From Lentisphaerota bacterium (GTDB lineage Bacteria > Verrucomicrobiota > Kiritimatiellia > UBA8416 > JABMPJ01), in NCBI GenBank assembly GCA_013203785.1, contig JABMPJ010000104.1, positions 1-46,293 on the forward strand: a DNA stretch of 46,293 nt. The letters run 5' to 3'. The notes beneath the pieces are model-generated. The model made no database searches. It was not told the origin of the DNA and was given only the letters and a program-made list of their open reading frames with translations. How positions within the stretch are numbered: position 1 is the first letter of the stretch; each line of letters starts with the position of its first letter. This document shows positions 16,615-24,113 of the stretch, piece after piece. Position numbers and translations under genes: made by a program.

Positions 16615-18040
16615 GCCATGACCTCCAGAATCGATAGGTGATCGCCGCCAGCCCGAGTGCGGCCAGTGGAACAAGGAGTGTGATCAGAAGAGAGGCTGTC
16701 AGCACCTCACTGCGTCCGTAATGCATGAAATTGTAGAGCCGCGGCATCACCAGTGGCATGCGGATCGGCGCCAGGAGCGAAGCCAGAGTCACATCCGAGT
16801 AGACCTGGTAGATCAGGAGCGCCCCGGCCCAGAAGAGTGGGCGCCGCCCGCGCACCCAGTCGATAGACGCTGCCCGTCGGCGCAGACGACGGAGAGGACT
16901 CGTTTCCAGCAGGCGGGCCATGTGCAGATCGGTGGTCTGCTGACGGCGTTGAAGCAACAACTGCATCAGGAGGGCCACCGGCATGACGACCAGTGCCGCC
17001 GCAACCATGAGCGGCAAGGGGGTACTTCGCAGCCACCACAGCAGGGGGAGCTGTGTCAGGGCCATGACGCATAGTCCCAGCACCAACCCACCCAGTAGAC
17101 CCGGTAGAAGAAGAGCCGCCATACCCGCATAGCGAAGGGCTCGCCCCCTCTTGTGTCGCGCTCGGGCACACACCTGTCGCGCCACGACGCAAGCCAGTAC
17201 CCCTGCGCCGACCGCAACCGCCAGACTGCTTGCCAGCTCGCGCTGGAGCGCGAATTGCCGCAGCGTTTGCAGCGCGCCCGGCAGGGTCCCGCACAGCACC
17301 ATCGCACTGGGAACCACGGCGACCAGAAGGGCACCGACGCTCAGCCAAGCGACCCCCAGCGTGGCCCATGCCCTGGAAGGCGGATGCCATCCCCCGCTCC
17401 CTCCGGCGATCGCCGGCCTTGCTCTGGATCCCAGCGCTAACAGCGCCACCCCCGCCAGTAGCGCCGCCAGCAGTGCCGGCATGGCCACGCGGCGCAGGGA
17501 TTCGGTCAGCGCCATGCCCCCCACTTGTGCGTCAAACACCATCACGGTCCACTGCCCAACGCCCAGAAACGAGGCCAACTCGAATTCCGTGAAGGCGAGG
17601 ACGAACACGGCACCGAAGAGCGCCAGCCCCGTGGTCATCGCGCCGTGCTGTAGCATGCGCCCTGCGTGTGCGAAGCGGGACGTGGTGCTCAGACGCGGCC
17701 AGAGCAATCGCAAACAGTGCCACGCTTCACGCGAGACGCGGCCCGGACACATCAGCCACAAGACCCCCGCGAGCGGAACCAGACGGGAGAGGACCAGCAC
17801 GCCGTAGAAGCCTCCCCGCACAGCGGGTGAGCATCGGATGAGCCCCGTAAAATTTGCATAGGCATAGCCGATCAGGAGCGGTGGCGCAAAGAAAGACGCG
17901 GCCGCCAACCCCCAGGCCGGCAGCCGAACCGCGCGGCAGCGCGATGAGAGCGCAACGGCGCAGCCATAGCCCAACACCGCAGCAGCCGCAGCGATAGCCA
18001 GCGCACGGATCACCCCCTCGCAATTGGCACCCGGCAGCAT
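16592..18040 (-). CDS. ABC importer permease, fused double unit (FbpB/ThiP-like)
   Basis: A 482-residue protein with about 12 hydrophobic segments arranged as two permease halves, the architecture of FbpB and ThiP. The first half runs to about residue 215 and the second begins near 245. A degenerate EAA-type loop is suggested by HMARLLETSPLRRLRR near residue 375. The family is usually 500-560 residues, so this is slightly short. It lies 5 bp after the binding-protein gene and overlaps the ATPase gene by 23 bp, so the three form a complete importer. Assignment rests on topology and neighbours more than on a sharp motif. Confidence 0.78.
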   Translation of the reverse strand: MLPGANCEGVIRALAIAAAAAVLGYGCAVALSSRCRAVRLPAWGLAAASFFAPPLLIGYAYANFTGLIRCSPAVRGGFYGVLVLSRLVPLAGVLWLMCPGRVSREAWHCLRLLWPRLSTTSRFAHAGRMLQHGAMTTGLALFGAVFVLAFTEFELASFLGVGQWTVMVFDAQVGGMALTESLRRVAMPALLAALLAGVALLALGSRARPAIAGGSGGWHPPSRAWATLGVAWLSVGALLVAVVPSAMVLCGTLPGALQTLRQFALQRELASSLAVAVGAGVLACVVARQVCARARHKRGRALRYAGMAALLLPGLLGGLVLGLCVMALTQLPLLWWLRSTPLPLMVAAALVVMPVALLMQLLLQRRQQTTDLHMARLLETSPLRRLRRRAASIDWVRGRRPLFWAGALLIYQVYSDVTLASLLAPIRMPLVMPRLYNFMHYGRSEVLTASLLITLLVPLAALGLAAITYRFWRSWHAAPLDV

Positions 18041-18045
18041 CGTGG

Positions 18046-19065
18046 TCAGCCCCCCTCTTTCAGCCAGGCGATGCAGGCCGTGCGACTCTCGCCCAGCCCC
18101 GCCAGGGAGCAGCCCTTTGCGGCGGCGGGAACCAGGTCCGCCACCTCGTTGGGCAGGCGGGATCGATCGACAGGACCCAGCGGGATCTGGCGCGAGGGCG
18201 AGTTGGCCAGCGCCAGCTCCGTTTCAGCCGAGAGGAGATAGTCCACAAAACGTCGCGCGGCCAGCTCATGAGGACAGTGGGCCATGATGCTGACACTGTT
18301 CGGAATCACAATCGTCTGGCCCGCTGGTGTAAGCACCGGCAGCAACGCCACCGGCGCACCGGCGTCTTGCGCCATGAAGAAATCGTCTGTATCGGTGAAC
18401 CCGAAGTCACAACCGCCCGCCGCCACCTGGTTCTTGACGGTGGAGTTCCCGGCCAGTACACGGAGGCCACGCTCACGCAGGCTATCATGCCACGCCACCA
18501 GCCCCGCCTCTCCCAACTGGCGCCAAAGCACAGCGTAGTGCGTCAACGTGGTGCCGTAGAGTGGACGCGCCATGGCCACGCGGGAGAGATCGCCCGCAGT
18601 GAGCCGTTCCTCGATAGCGGCATAGCTCGCCGTGCAGAGGTTTGTGTTTACGATATAGACGCGCATGCGCGCCGCAAACCCGGTCCAGTGCCCGTCTGGA
18701 TCCTTGTGCACCTCGGGAATACGCGCATACCCGCTGCCTTTGTAGGGTTCCAGCACTCCCTGTTTCTGCAGGTCAAGGGTGCCGAGCAGCTCGTTGTTCC
18801 AGAAGACATCGCATTGGGGTCGTTCCCGTTCGTAGATCAACAGTTCGGTCAGTCCCAACGATTTCGTGGCCTCCGTGTCGTACTTCACGGCCACGCGCAG
18901 TCCCGTCTGCGTTTCAAATTTCTGGATGATGGCGGCGGCGTACACCGAATCATGGGCGCAATAGACGACCACGTCGGGCGCCCTCACCACCACGATGCCG
19001 ATCACCACGATGGCAGGAATAAGTAGAAGCACAAAGAACGCCACGCGACCCCATCGTTTTATCAT
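18046..19065 (-). CDS. ABC importer substrate-binding protein (FbpA-like)
   Basis: A 339-residue extracytoplasmic binding protein. A single N-terminal hydrophobic segment (residues 9-27) acts as signal or membrane anchor. The mature part opens with VVVYCAHDSVYAAAIIQKFE, the first strand and helix of the iron(III)/FbpA-like binding proteins, and continues with TGLRVAVKYDTEATKS and CDVFWNNELLG. No lipobox cysteine is present, so it may be anchored by its signal helix. ATGA overlap with the upstream gene and GGAGG before the start show translational coupling. The ligand could be ferric iron, thiamine, a phosphonate or another small molecule. Confidence 0.85.
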   Translation of the reverse strand: MIKRWGRVAFFVLLLIPAIVVIGIVVVRAPDVVVYCAHDSVYAAAIIQKFETQTGLRVAVKYDTEATKSLGLTELLIYERERPQCDVFWNNELLGTLDLQKQGVLEPYKGSGYARIPEVHKDPDGHWTGFAARMRVYIVNTNLCTASYAAIEERLTAGDLSRVAMARPLYGTTLTHYAVLWRQLGEAGLVAWHDSLRERGLRVLAGNSTVKNQVAAGGCDFGFTDTDDFFMAQDAGAPVALLPVLTPAGQTIVIPNSVSIMAHCPHELAARRFVDYLLSAETELALANSPSRQIPLGPVDRSRLPNEVADLVPAAAKGCSLAGLGESRTACIAWLKEGG

Positions 19066-20705
19066 CGTTCCTCCACCTCGGTCGTGTCTGCAGACGGCTC
19101 CGTATCGGCGGCCATCGAGTCAAAATAGCGGCGAATCGTCTCATGATAGACTGGCGGCACCCCCTCGTTGCGCACCGCCTCGCTGATGCCCTCGCGCAGC
19201 TCCTGGATCTGCCGGTCATAGTCGGCGGCAGCGCGTCCCCGGTCAGCCGATTCGTCGGTCTGCCACTGCATCAGGATCTTCCCCGCGCGCATAGCGGAAC
19301 GCGACGTTTCGCTGATGTGATCGGTCTCCAATGAATCGTCCTCGGGCGCTTGTCCTCCCTCGCCCTGCCCAGGGCCGCGCATGCCCGGCCCGGACCCGCC
19401 CGTACAGCTCCCGCCAGCACGGCACCCGGCACATTTACCACAGGCGCTCTGCTGCGCCAGCATCTGCTCATACAGCTCGGCATAGGAGGCCAGTGAGGTC
19501 GCGTTGCTGCAACTGTTGCCGTTCAGGGCCTGCTGCCGATTGCACTGTTGGGCCAGCTGTAGGGTGCGCAGGGCCTCTTCCAGGGCCTGCAAATCGTTCA
19601 TGGACTGTTGCAGCTGCGATAGCTCCATCTCCGCGAGGTCGAGCGACTCCGCCAACGCTTCGAGGGCCTCTTGCGATAGATCGGAGGCCCCGCTCATTTT
19701 CATCTGGGTGAGGGCCCGGTTGACGGCGGCCGAGAGGCCCCGCGCGGAAAGATTGTCGTTGGCAAAGCGGGACATCTCCTGCAGGCGGCGCGTCAGTTCT
19801 CGCTCCAGAGCGCGGCGCTCTGCGCTCTCCGTCGTGTCGTTGAGTTTGCGGGCCAGGTCACGTAGCTCCCGCAGCTCCTGCTGCATCCCCGCTGACTCGC
19901 CCTGCGCAAGCTGCTTGCTCCACTGCGCCGCGCGGGGTGACTGCGCCCCGAAGGCCTGGTCGAGGCGCGGCAACGCTCCCAGCGCGGCGTTCGCGTGCTT
20001 GGCCCGCTGCCAGCTCTTGCCCAGCTCCTGTTGCTGCTTTGTGAGGGCCGCAAAATTCTCTTTGGGCTGCCCCGGCTGCATGCTGACGAAGGTCTTTTTC
20101 AGCTCTTCGATGCGTAGTTCGGCCTCCTCGCTGAGCTTGCCATCCGGTGCGCGCGCCGCGATGCGCGCCTTGCGCACGGCCGTGGTCTGGCGCGTCTTCT
20201 CCAGCTCTTCATGGCGCGCCTCGCGCAGCTCTCGCTGTTCCTCGCGTCCAAACGGGTCCAACTGCGGCACCCACGCCAGGGCCGCCCACAGCACCACCAA
20301 AACCGCCACGCAGCGCAAGGCGGGCTGCTGGCCACCGAAAGCGACGACCCGCCGCGGCTCCACCCGCTCCGCGTGCCGCGCGGCACCCGTCTGGACCAGC
20401 CCCGCAAACTCCGGCGCCTCCGCCTCAAGCAGTACCGCCGTCAGGAAAAGATCATCCGACCCTTCGGCATCATCCATGGCGCGAGCGCTATCCGCCACGG
20501 TCACGCGCCGATAGCCCAACCACGCCACCGGGAGGGCCGCGAGAGGAACAATCAGGAGCGATAGCGGGAACAGTGTGATGGGGAGGGGAAGCAGAAGCCG
20601 CAACACCAGCACGGCCACGCCATACAGAGCCGCACAAACCATGAACGCCCCATACCACCATCGCGCAAAACGGACGGCGGCGAGACGCCCCCCGACTCGC
20701 CGCAT
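19062..20705 (-). CDS. Membrane-anchored coiled-coil protein, first gene of the operon
   Basis: A 547-residue protein resembling DUF4175-type membrane proteins in plan, but not firmly assigned. Two adjacent membrane helices lie near residues 17-60 and a third near 130. A long charged helical region follows (about 150-420), with heptad-like Leu/Gln/Glu patterns, then a Gly/Cys-rich linker with six cysteines (CGKCAGCRAGGSC, DNA about 19400-19450) and an acidic tail. The start at 20705 (MRRVGGRL) precedes the first helix and has a G-rich upstream stretch; an ATG at 20750 is possible, and the frame stays open to 21116 without further homology. It is coupled to the binding-protein gene by an ATGA overlap. 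Confidence 0.7.
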   Translation of the reverse strand: MRRVGGRLAAVRFARWWYGAFMVCAALYGVAVLVLRLLLPLPITLFPLSLLIVPLAALPVAWLGYRRVTVADSARAMDDAEGSDDLFLTAVLLEAEAPEFAGLVQTGAARHAERVEPRRVVAFGGQQPALRCVAVLVVLWAALAWVPQLDPFGREEQRELREARHEELEKTRQTTAVRKARIAARAPDGKLSEEAELRIEELKKTFVSMQPGQPKENFAALTKQQQELGKSWQRAKHANAALGALPRLDQAFGAQSPRAAQWSKQLAQGESAGMQQELRELRDLARKLNDTTESAERRALERELTRRLQEMSRFANDNLSARGLSAAVNRALTQMKMSGASDLSQEALEALAESLDLAEMELSQLQQSMNDLQALEEALRTLQLAQQCNRQQALNGNSCSNATSLASYAELYEQMLAQQSACGKCAGCRAGGSCTGGSGPGMRGPGQGEGGQAPEDDSLETDHISETSRSAMRAGKILMQWQTDESADRGRAAADYDRQIQELREGISEAVRNEGVPPVYHETIRRYFDSMAADTEPSADTTEVEER

Positions 20706-20965
20706 CACCCGCCCCAAAGGTGACCGACCCCTGTCCCCAGCATCCAGCATCCATGCAGCAAAACACAACTTGTCAATTTCGGCAACACCGCAATCAGAAT
20801 CGTGGTATCGAAAAGGGCTCCAGATGGCACGCCCCCCTGTTATCCCGCTTGCACTCCTCGGAGATTGGTGAGAAGTTTGGGCAGACTGTTGAGAGGCACC
20901 ATGCAATGAGCGCGGCGACTGTTGTGTCCCGCTCTCTCTGCTTCCATGACGAGGAGCGGCTTCAC
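20706..20965. other. Intergenic region upstream of the 13-gene array
   Basis: This stretch should hold the operon promoter. A perfect TTGACA reads leftward at 20776-20771, but the hexamer 17 bp on is only TGGATG, so the promoter is not convincing. A GAGGAG at 20951-20956 reads rightward and serves the DUF1016 remnant. No gene is seen. Confidence 0.4.
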
Positions 20966-21466
20966 ATGACTCATAAACCAGCCAAGCGCCCCCCCCGAAC
21001 TGTTCGACCGTGTGGCCACCATTCTCGAAGAGGCACGCTCCAGTGTCGTCCGCACCGTCAACACCCGCATGGTCATCGCCTACTGGCTCATCGGACGCGA
21101 AATCGTCCAGGAGCAACAGGGCGGCAAGAAGCGCGCTGGCTACGGTGATACCCTGCTGGAAGACCTGTCACGGCAGCTGACGGAGAAGTACGGGCGGGGA
21201 TATTCGGTTGCCAACCTGAAACACCTTCGTCAATTCCACATGGTGTACGCAAATAGGGCTCCCGAGATTCGCCATACATCGAGTAGCGAATTGAGGACAA
21301 GGGGAGCTAAACACGACGCAAACAGCTCAACAGGAGATAGTTGCAAGAAAAGCTACGCAGCGCGTAGCGAATTCGCTAGAGAGCATCCAGCGAATTCACC
21401 GTCCGGCAGCGACGTGGCGCTCCGCAGCTTCTCGCCAGATCTGTCATGGACCCACTATCGGCGCGC
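20966..21466 (+). pseudogene. DUF1016 (PDDEXK-type nuclease) N-terminal remnant, frameshifted and truncated
   Basis: The ATG at 20966 has GAGGAG upstream and encodes MTHKPAKRPP, then the frame breaks at a run of eight C (20989-20996). With seven C it continues as ELFDRVATILEEARSSVV, and the next frame carries the DUF1016 N-terminal pattern: VNTRMVIAYWLIGREI, YGDTLLEDLSRQL, GYSVANLKHLRQF, PEIRHTSSSEL and finally FSPDLSWTHYRRAL. The homology stops there at about 21464, where sequence of an unrelated gene begins. The catalytic C-terminal nuclease half is therefore missing. DUF1016 proteins usually have 330-380 residues and often travel with restriction or mobile loci. Either the frameshift or the deletion alone would inactivate it. 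Confidence 0.8.
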
Positions 21467-21921
21467 TCTATGGTATGGCCTTCACGATCAAGATGACGCG
21501 CAAAGCCGAGGGATTGGGCGACTATGTGGTCTGCAAACTGGAAGCGCTTCTCTATGGGCCACATGGTGAGGCCGATCTCTGTGCCGTGCCCGAACCGGAG
21601 TGGTGCTGGACCCTAATGATACGCACCCCAGCCTGCGTGGGCCAGGCAGACCGAGACAAGGCCGCGGATGCTCTGCTTGAAAAAGGAAAGTGTGAAGAAG
21701 TCAAGGACGTGAAACTAAAAGCGCTGACTGAAGGCCGGTGCGTGCAGATGATGCATGTGGGACCCTACGACAAGATAGGAAACACCATCGCCCTCCTAGA
21801 GGCCTTCGCCGAAGAGCAAGGTCTGTCGTTCAACGGCAAACACCACGAGGTCTTTCTCTCCGATCCACGCCGTGTGGAACCCGAACGCATCAAAACGATT
21901 GTGCGGCAACCGGTCGCGTGA
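21460..21921 (+). pseudogene. GyrI-like small-molecule-binding domain protein, 5' truncated
   Basis: The frame reads IGALYGMAFTIKM, then YGPHGEADL, WCWTLMIRTPACV, CVQMMHVGPYDKIGNTI and GKHHEVFLSDPRRVEPERIKT, matching the later three quarters of GyrI-like (AraC effector-binding fold) proteins of about 210 residues. The first 60 or so residues are missing because the DUF1016 remnant is joined here in another frame. An ATG at 21475 could still start a 148-residue product, but it has no ribosome site and would lack the first strands of the fold. I call it a remnant, although a recent deletion leaving a translated fragment cannot be excluded. It ends 1 bp before the next gene. Confidence 0.72.
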
Positions 21922-21922
21922 T

Positions 21923-22246
21923 ATGGATAAGCACATGATTAGAGTCATTGCATCGATACGCGTGAAAGATGGGAAGCTGGCGGAATTTCTGGAGAGATTT
22001 AAGGCCAACCTCCCGCATGTCAGGGCCGAGCAGGGGTGCATTGAGTATGTGCCTGTGGTGGATATCGACATGGCACTCCCTTCACAGGAGCTGGACCCAC
22101 AGACGGTCACCGTGATTGAGCAGTGGGAGAGCGAAGCCGCTCTGCGCGCGCACCTCGTGGCGCCCCATATGGATCACTATCGCGAGGCCGTGAAGGACCT
22201 TGTCGAGAAGGTGGCGCTAACGGTTCTGAAGGACGTGGATGGCTGA
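21923..22246 (+). CDS. ABM-domain (YgiN-like) monooxygenase family protein
   Basis: A 107-residue protein of the antibiotic-biosynthesis-monooxygenase fold: a dimeric ferredoxin-like barrel of about 100 residues. Visible pattern: IRVIASIRVKDGKLAEF, then RAEQGCIEYVPVVD, then TVIEQWESEAALRAHL and HMDHYREAV. Family members oxidise quinols or related small aromatics without a cofactor, or act as heme-binding proteins; the substrate cannot be told. The start is ambiguous between ATG at 21923 and ATG at 21935; neither has a strong ribosome site, and the gene formerly depended on the GyrI-like gene just upstream for translation. It seems intact in spite of the damaged neighbours. Confidence 0.8.
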   Translation: MDKHMIRVIASIRVKDGKLAEFLERFKANLPHVRAEQGCIEYVPVVDIDMALPSQELDPQTVTVIEQWESEAALRAHLVAPHMDHYREAVKDLVEKVALTVLKDVDG

Positions 22247-22261
22247 TTGCCTCCTCTCTCG

Positions 22262-22340
22262 GCGCCGGGGCCGGGACGGCCCCGCGCTACTGCGAGCCCA
22301 GGCGAATCGACTACACTTGAGCGAATCAGCCACGCACGAT
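22262..22340 (+). repeat. Dispersed repeat family A, copy 2
   Basis: This copy starts with a hairpin, GGGGCCG-GGA-CGGCCCC (7-bp stem), followed by CGCGCTAC, CGAGCCCAGGCGAATC, CACTTGAGCGAATCAGCCAC and a CACGATGA end. It matches 1-50 on the same strand and 46213-46293 on the other strand. It lies between the monooxygenase gene and the promoter at 22422 and codes for nothing. Confidence 0.85.
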
Positions 22341-22421
22341 GAAGCATAGTGAAGTCCTTGGATCAACTGCCCTGTAACGAATCCCAGATGCGCCAAGAGG
22401 GTGACGCAGATTCTCTCTGAC

Positions 22422-22450
22422 TTGATAGCGATACGTTTCCCTGCTATGCT
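22422..22450 (+). promoter_or_regulatory. Sigma70-type promoter for the lipoprotein pair
   Basis: TTGATA at 22422-22427, a 17-bp spacer and TATGCT at 22445-22450 make a good promoter (5/6 and 4/6 matches). Transcription should start near 22457, leaving a leader of about 75 nt before the ATG at 22532, which has GGAGGAG upstream. Confidence 0.6.
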
Positions 22451-22531
22451 CGCGGCCGTTGAGAAGCGAACGGTGTCGTACGCTTTGACTCTTGCGGGCA
22501 TGATACCCGTGAAAATTGGAGGAGAATCGTG

Positions 22532-22681
22532 ATGAAGAGACTACTTATGTGTCTACTGGTTGTGGGTGCCGTGTCCATGTTTGCGGCTGGCTGCAAGACC
22601 ACAGAAAAGAGCGCCAAGGAGCATCCGGTGGCCGAACACCCCGCCAAGATGGATGCACCTAAAGACCATCCGGCGCACTGA
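22532..22681 (+). CDS. Small lipoprotein, 49 residues
   Basis: A short gene with a strong ribosome site (GGAGGAG, 8 bases before ATG) and a promoter about 80 bp upstream. The product has a clear type II signal: basic MKRLL, a hydrophobic stretch and the lipobox FAAGC at residues 17-21, so it would be lipid-anchored at Cys21. The mature part is only 29 residues, rich in Lys, His, Pro and Glu (KEHPVAEHPAKMDAPKDHP), with His spaced as HP/HPA repeats that could bind metal. No family is recognised. It ends 3 bp before the next gene and is probably co-transcribed with it. Confidence 0.75.
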   Translation: MKRLLMCLLVVGAVSMFAAGCKTTEKSAKEHPVAEHPAKMDAPKDHPAH

Positions 22682-22684
22682 CAA

Positions 22685-24043
22685 ATGGTGGGGATGATCA
22701 TTAAGAGGATATACAGACAGGTGGCCATGCTGTGCATGGCCGCCTGCCTTGTTGCTACAGGCTGCTCGCGCTTCCGGCCGTACGCGGGCGCCGATGAGCC
22801 CGTTCCCCATGTGGTGACCGGCGATATCAGGGCGGGCATAGAGTCACACATCGACGCCCTGACCGTTGCAGGGGGCGGCTATTTCCCACTTGTTGTTGAT
22901 GAACAGGAGCTGCAACTGCGGCTGGTCAAGATCCATACCGAGTACCTGGCCACGCTGGGGCCACAGGAACATTTCGCCTGCGTCGACCTGGTCGATACAA
23001 AGGGCGATGTGTACGATGTAGACTTTTTCATGCAGGGCGATCCAGGCAGCATGACCGTCACCGAAACCATCCCGCACAAGATCAATGGTAAGCCCTACTA
23101 CTTCTGGCAACAGAACGAGGACAAGACATGGGGCCGCGTTGCGGCCGATGAGGCGTCCCAGAAGCTGATGGGCGTCATCGTGCCGACGGACGCCTTTGAG
23201 TTCCGCTACCGCGTGACGCTGCCGGCCATTTCCGGGCCAGCCCAGCTCTGGATTCCGCTTCCGACGAGCGATGCCTTCCAAGACGTCACGTTGACCAGAA
23301 TCGATGCTCCTCAAAAACACCGCATTCTTGAGGAGAAGCGCTTTGGCAACAAGGTGCTCTATTGGGAGCTGGGTCCGGAGGATGGGGGCAAGCCCCTCGA
23401 TATCCGTTACGACGTGAAACGACGCGAAAAAGCCGCTTACCCAGATGAAGGTGACGATCCAGCCGCCTACCTCGCTGCGGAACGGTTGGTTCCCAATAGC
23501 CCGGAATTTGAGGCGATTGCCCGTGAGACCATCGCAGGAAAGAAGACGGATCTCCGGCGTGCGCGAGCCCTTTATGATCGCGTCATCGAAGAGCTTCGCT
23601 ATGCCAAAGCGGGCCCTGGGTGGGGACAGGGAGATGCGGTCTTCGCATGCGATGCACGGCACGGTAACTGCACAGACTTCCACGCCTACTTCATGGCCCT
23701 GGCCCGTGCCGTGGACATCCCGGCCCGCTTCGCTATCGGAGCCGCCATTCCGTCGACCCGCAACGACGGTGGGGTGGATGGCTATCACTGCTGGGTCGAA
23801 TTCCATGCCGAAGGAAAGTGGTGGCCGGTCGATATCAGCGAAGCCGACAAATACTCCGCTCTATCCACCTACTACTTCGGCCATCATCCGGCCAATCGTC
23901 TGGAATTCAGTCGCGGGCGGGACCTCGAGATCGAACCAGGCCCGGTATCCGGACCGATCAACTTCCTGGCCTATCCCGTTCTCGAAGTCCAAGGCATGCT
24001 CGTGAATGCGCCTGTCAGCTTCTCCTTCCACCGAGAGATCTGA
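22685..24043 (+). CDS. Transglutaminase-like superfamily lipoprotein
   Basis: A 452-residue exported protein. The signal ends in the lipobox LVATGC with Cys27. The C-terminal third is a transglutaminase-like (papain-fold) domain with the full catalytic triad: C329 in HGNCTDFHAYF, H368 in DGYHCWVEF and D383 in WWPVDISEA. The middle section (170-250) is the beta domain that commonly precedes it. Such proteins act as peptidases or crosslink and cleave amide bonds in the envelope; the substrate is unknown. ATG at 22685 and ATG at 22694 are both possible, the second with GGTGGGG just upstream. It converges on the AraC gene, with 70 bp between the stops. Confidence 0.9.
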   Translation: MVGMIIKRIYRQVAMLCMAACLVATGCSRFRPYAGADEPVPHVVTGDIRAGIESHIDALTVAGGGYFPLVVDEQELQLRLVKIHTEYLATLGPQEHFACVDLVDTKGDVYDVDFFMQGDPGSMTVTETIPHKINGKPYYFWQQNEDKTWGRVAADEASQKLMGVIVPTDAFEFRYRVTLPAISGPAQLWIPLPTSDAFQDVTLTRIDAPQKHRILEEKRFGNKVLYWELGPEDGGKPLDIRYDVKRREKAAYPDEGDDPAAYLAAERLVPNSPEFEAIARETIAGKKTDLRRARALYDRVIEELRYAKAGPGWGQGDAVFACDARHGNCTDFHAYFMALARAVDIPARFAIGAAIPSTRNDGGVDGYHCWVEFHAEGKWWPVDISEADKYSALSTYYFGHHPANRLEFSRGRDLEIEPGPVSGPINFLAYPVLEVQGMLVNAPVSFSFHREI

Positions 24044-24113
24044 ATCACCTCGGGGTCGAAGCAGAGCACGCCGCCAGCTCTCTGCGGTGAGCGTCAGGAG
24101 GCCCGTCCTGCGA

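Noticed and set aside
20748-20776. Leftward TTGACA as promoter of the 13-gene operon
   Set aside because: The -35 is perfect but the hexamer at a 17-bp spacing is TGGATG, so I do not claim it as a promoter.
22844-23806. A 320-residue minus-strand frame antisense to the transglutaminase-like gene
   Set aside because: The plus strand encodes an intact catalytic triad and lipobox; the antisense product matches no family.
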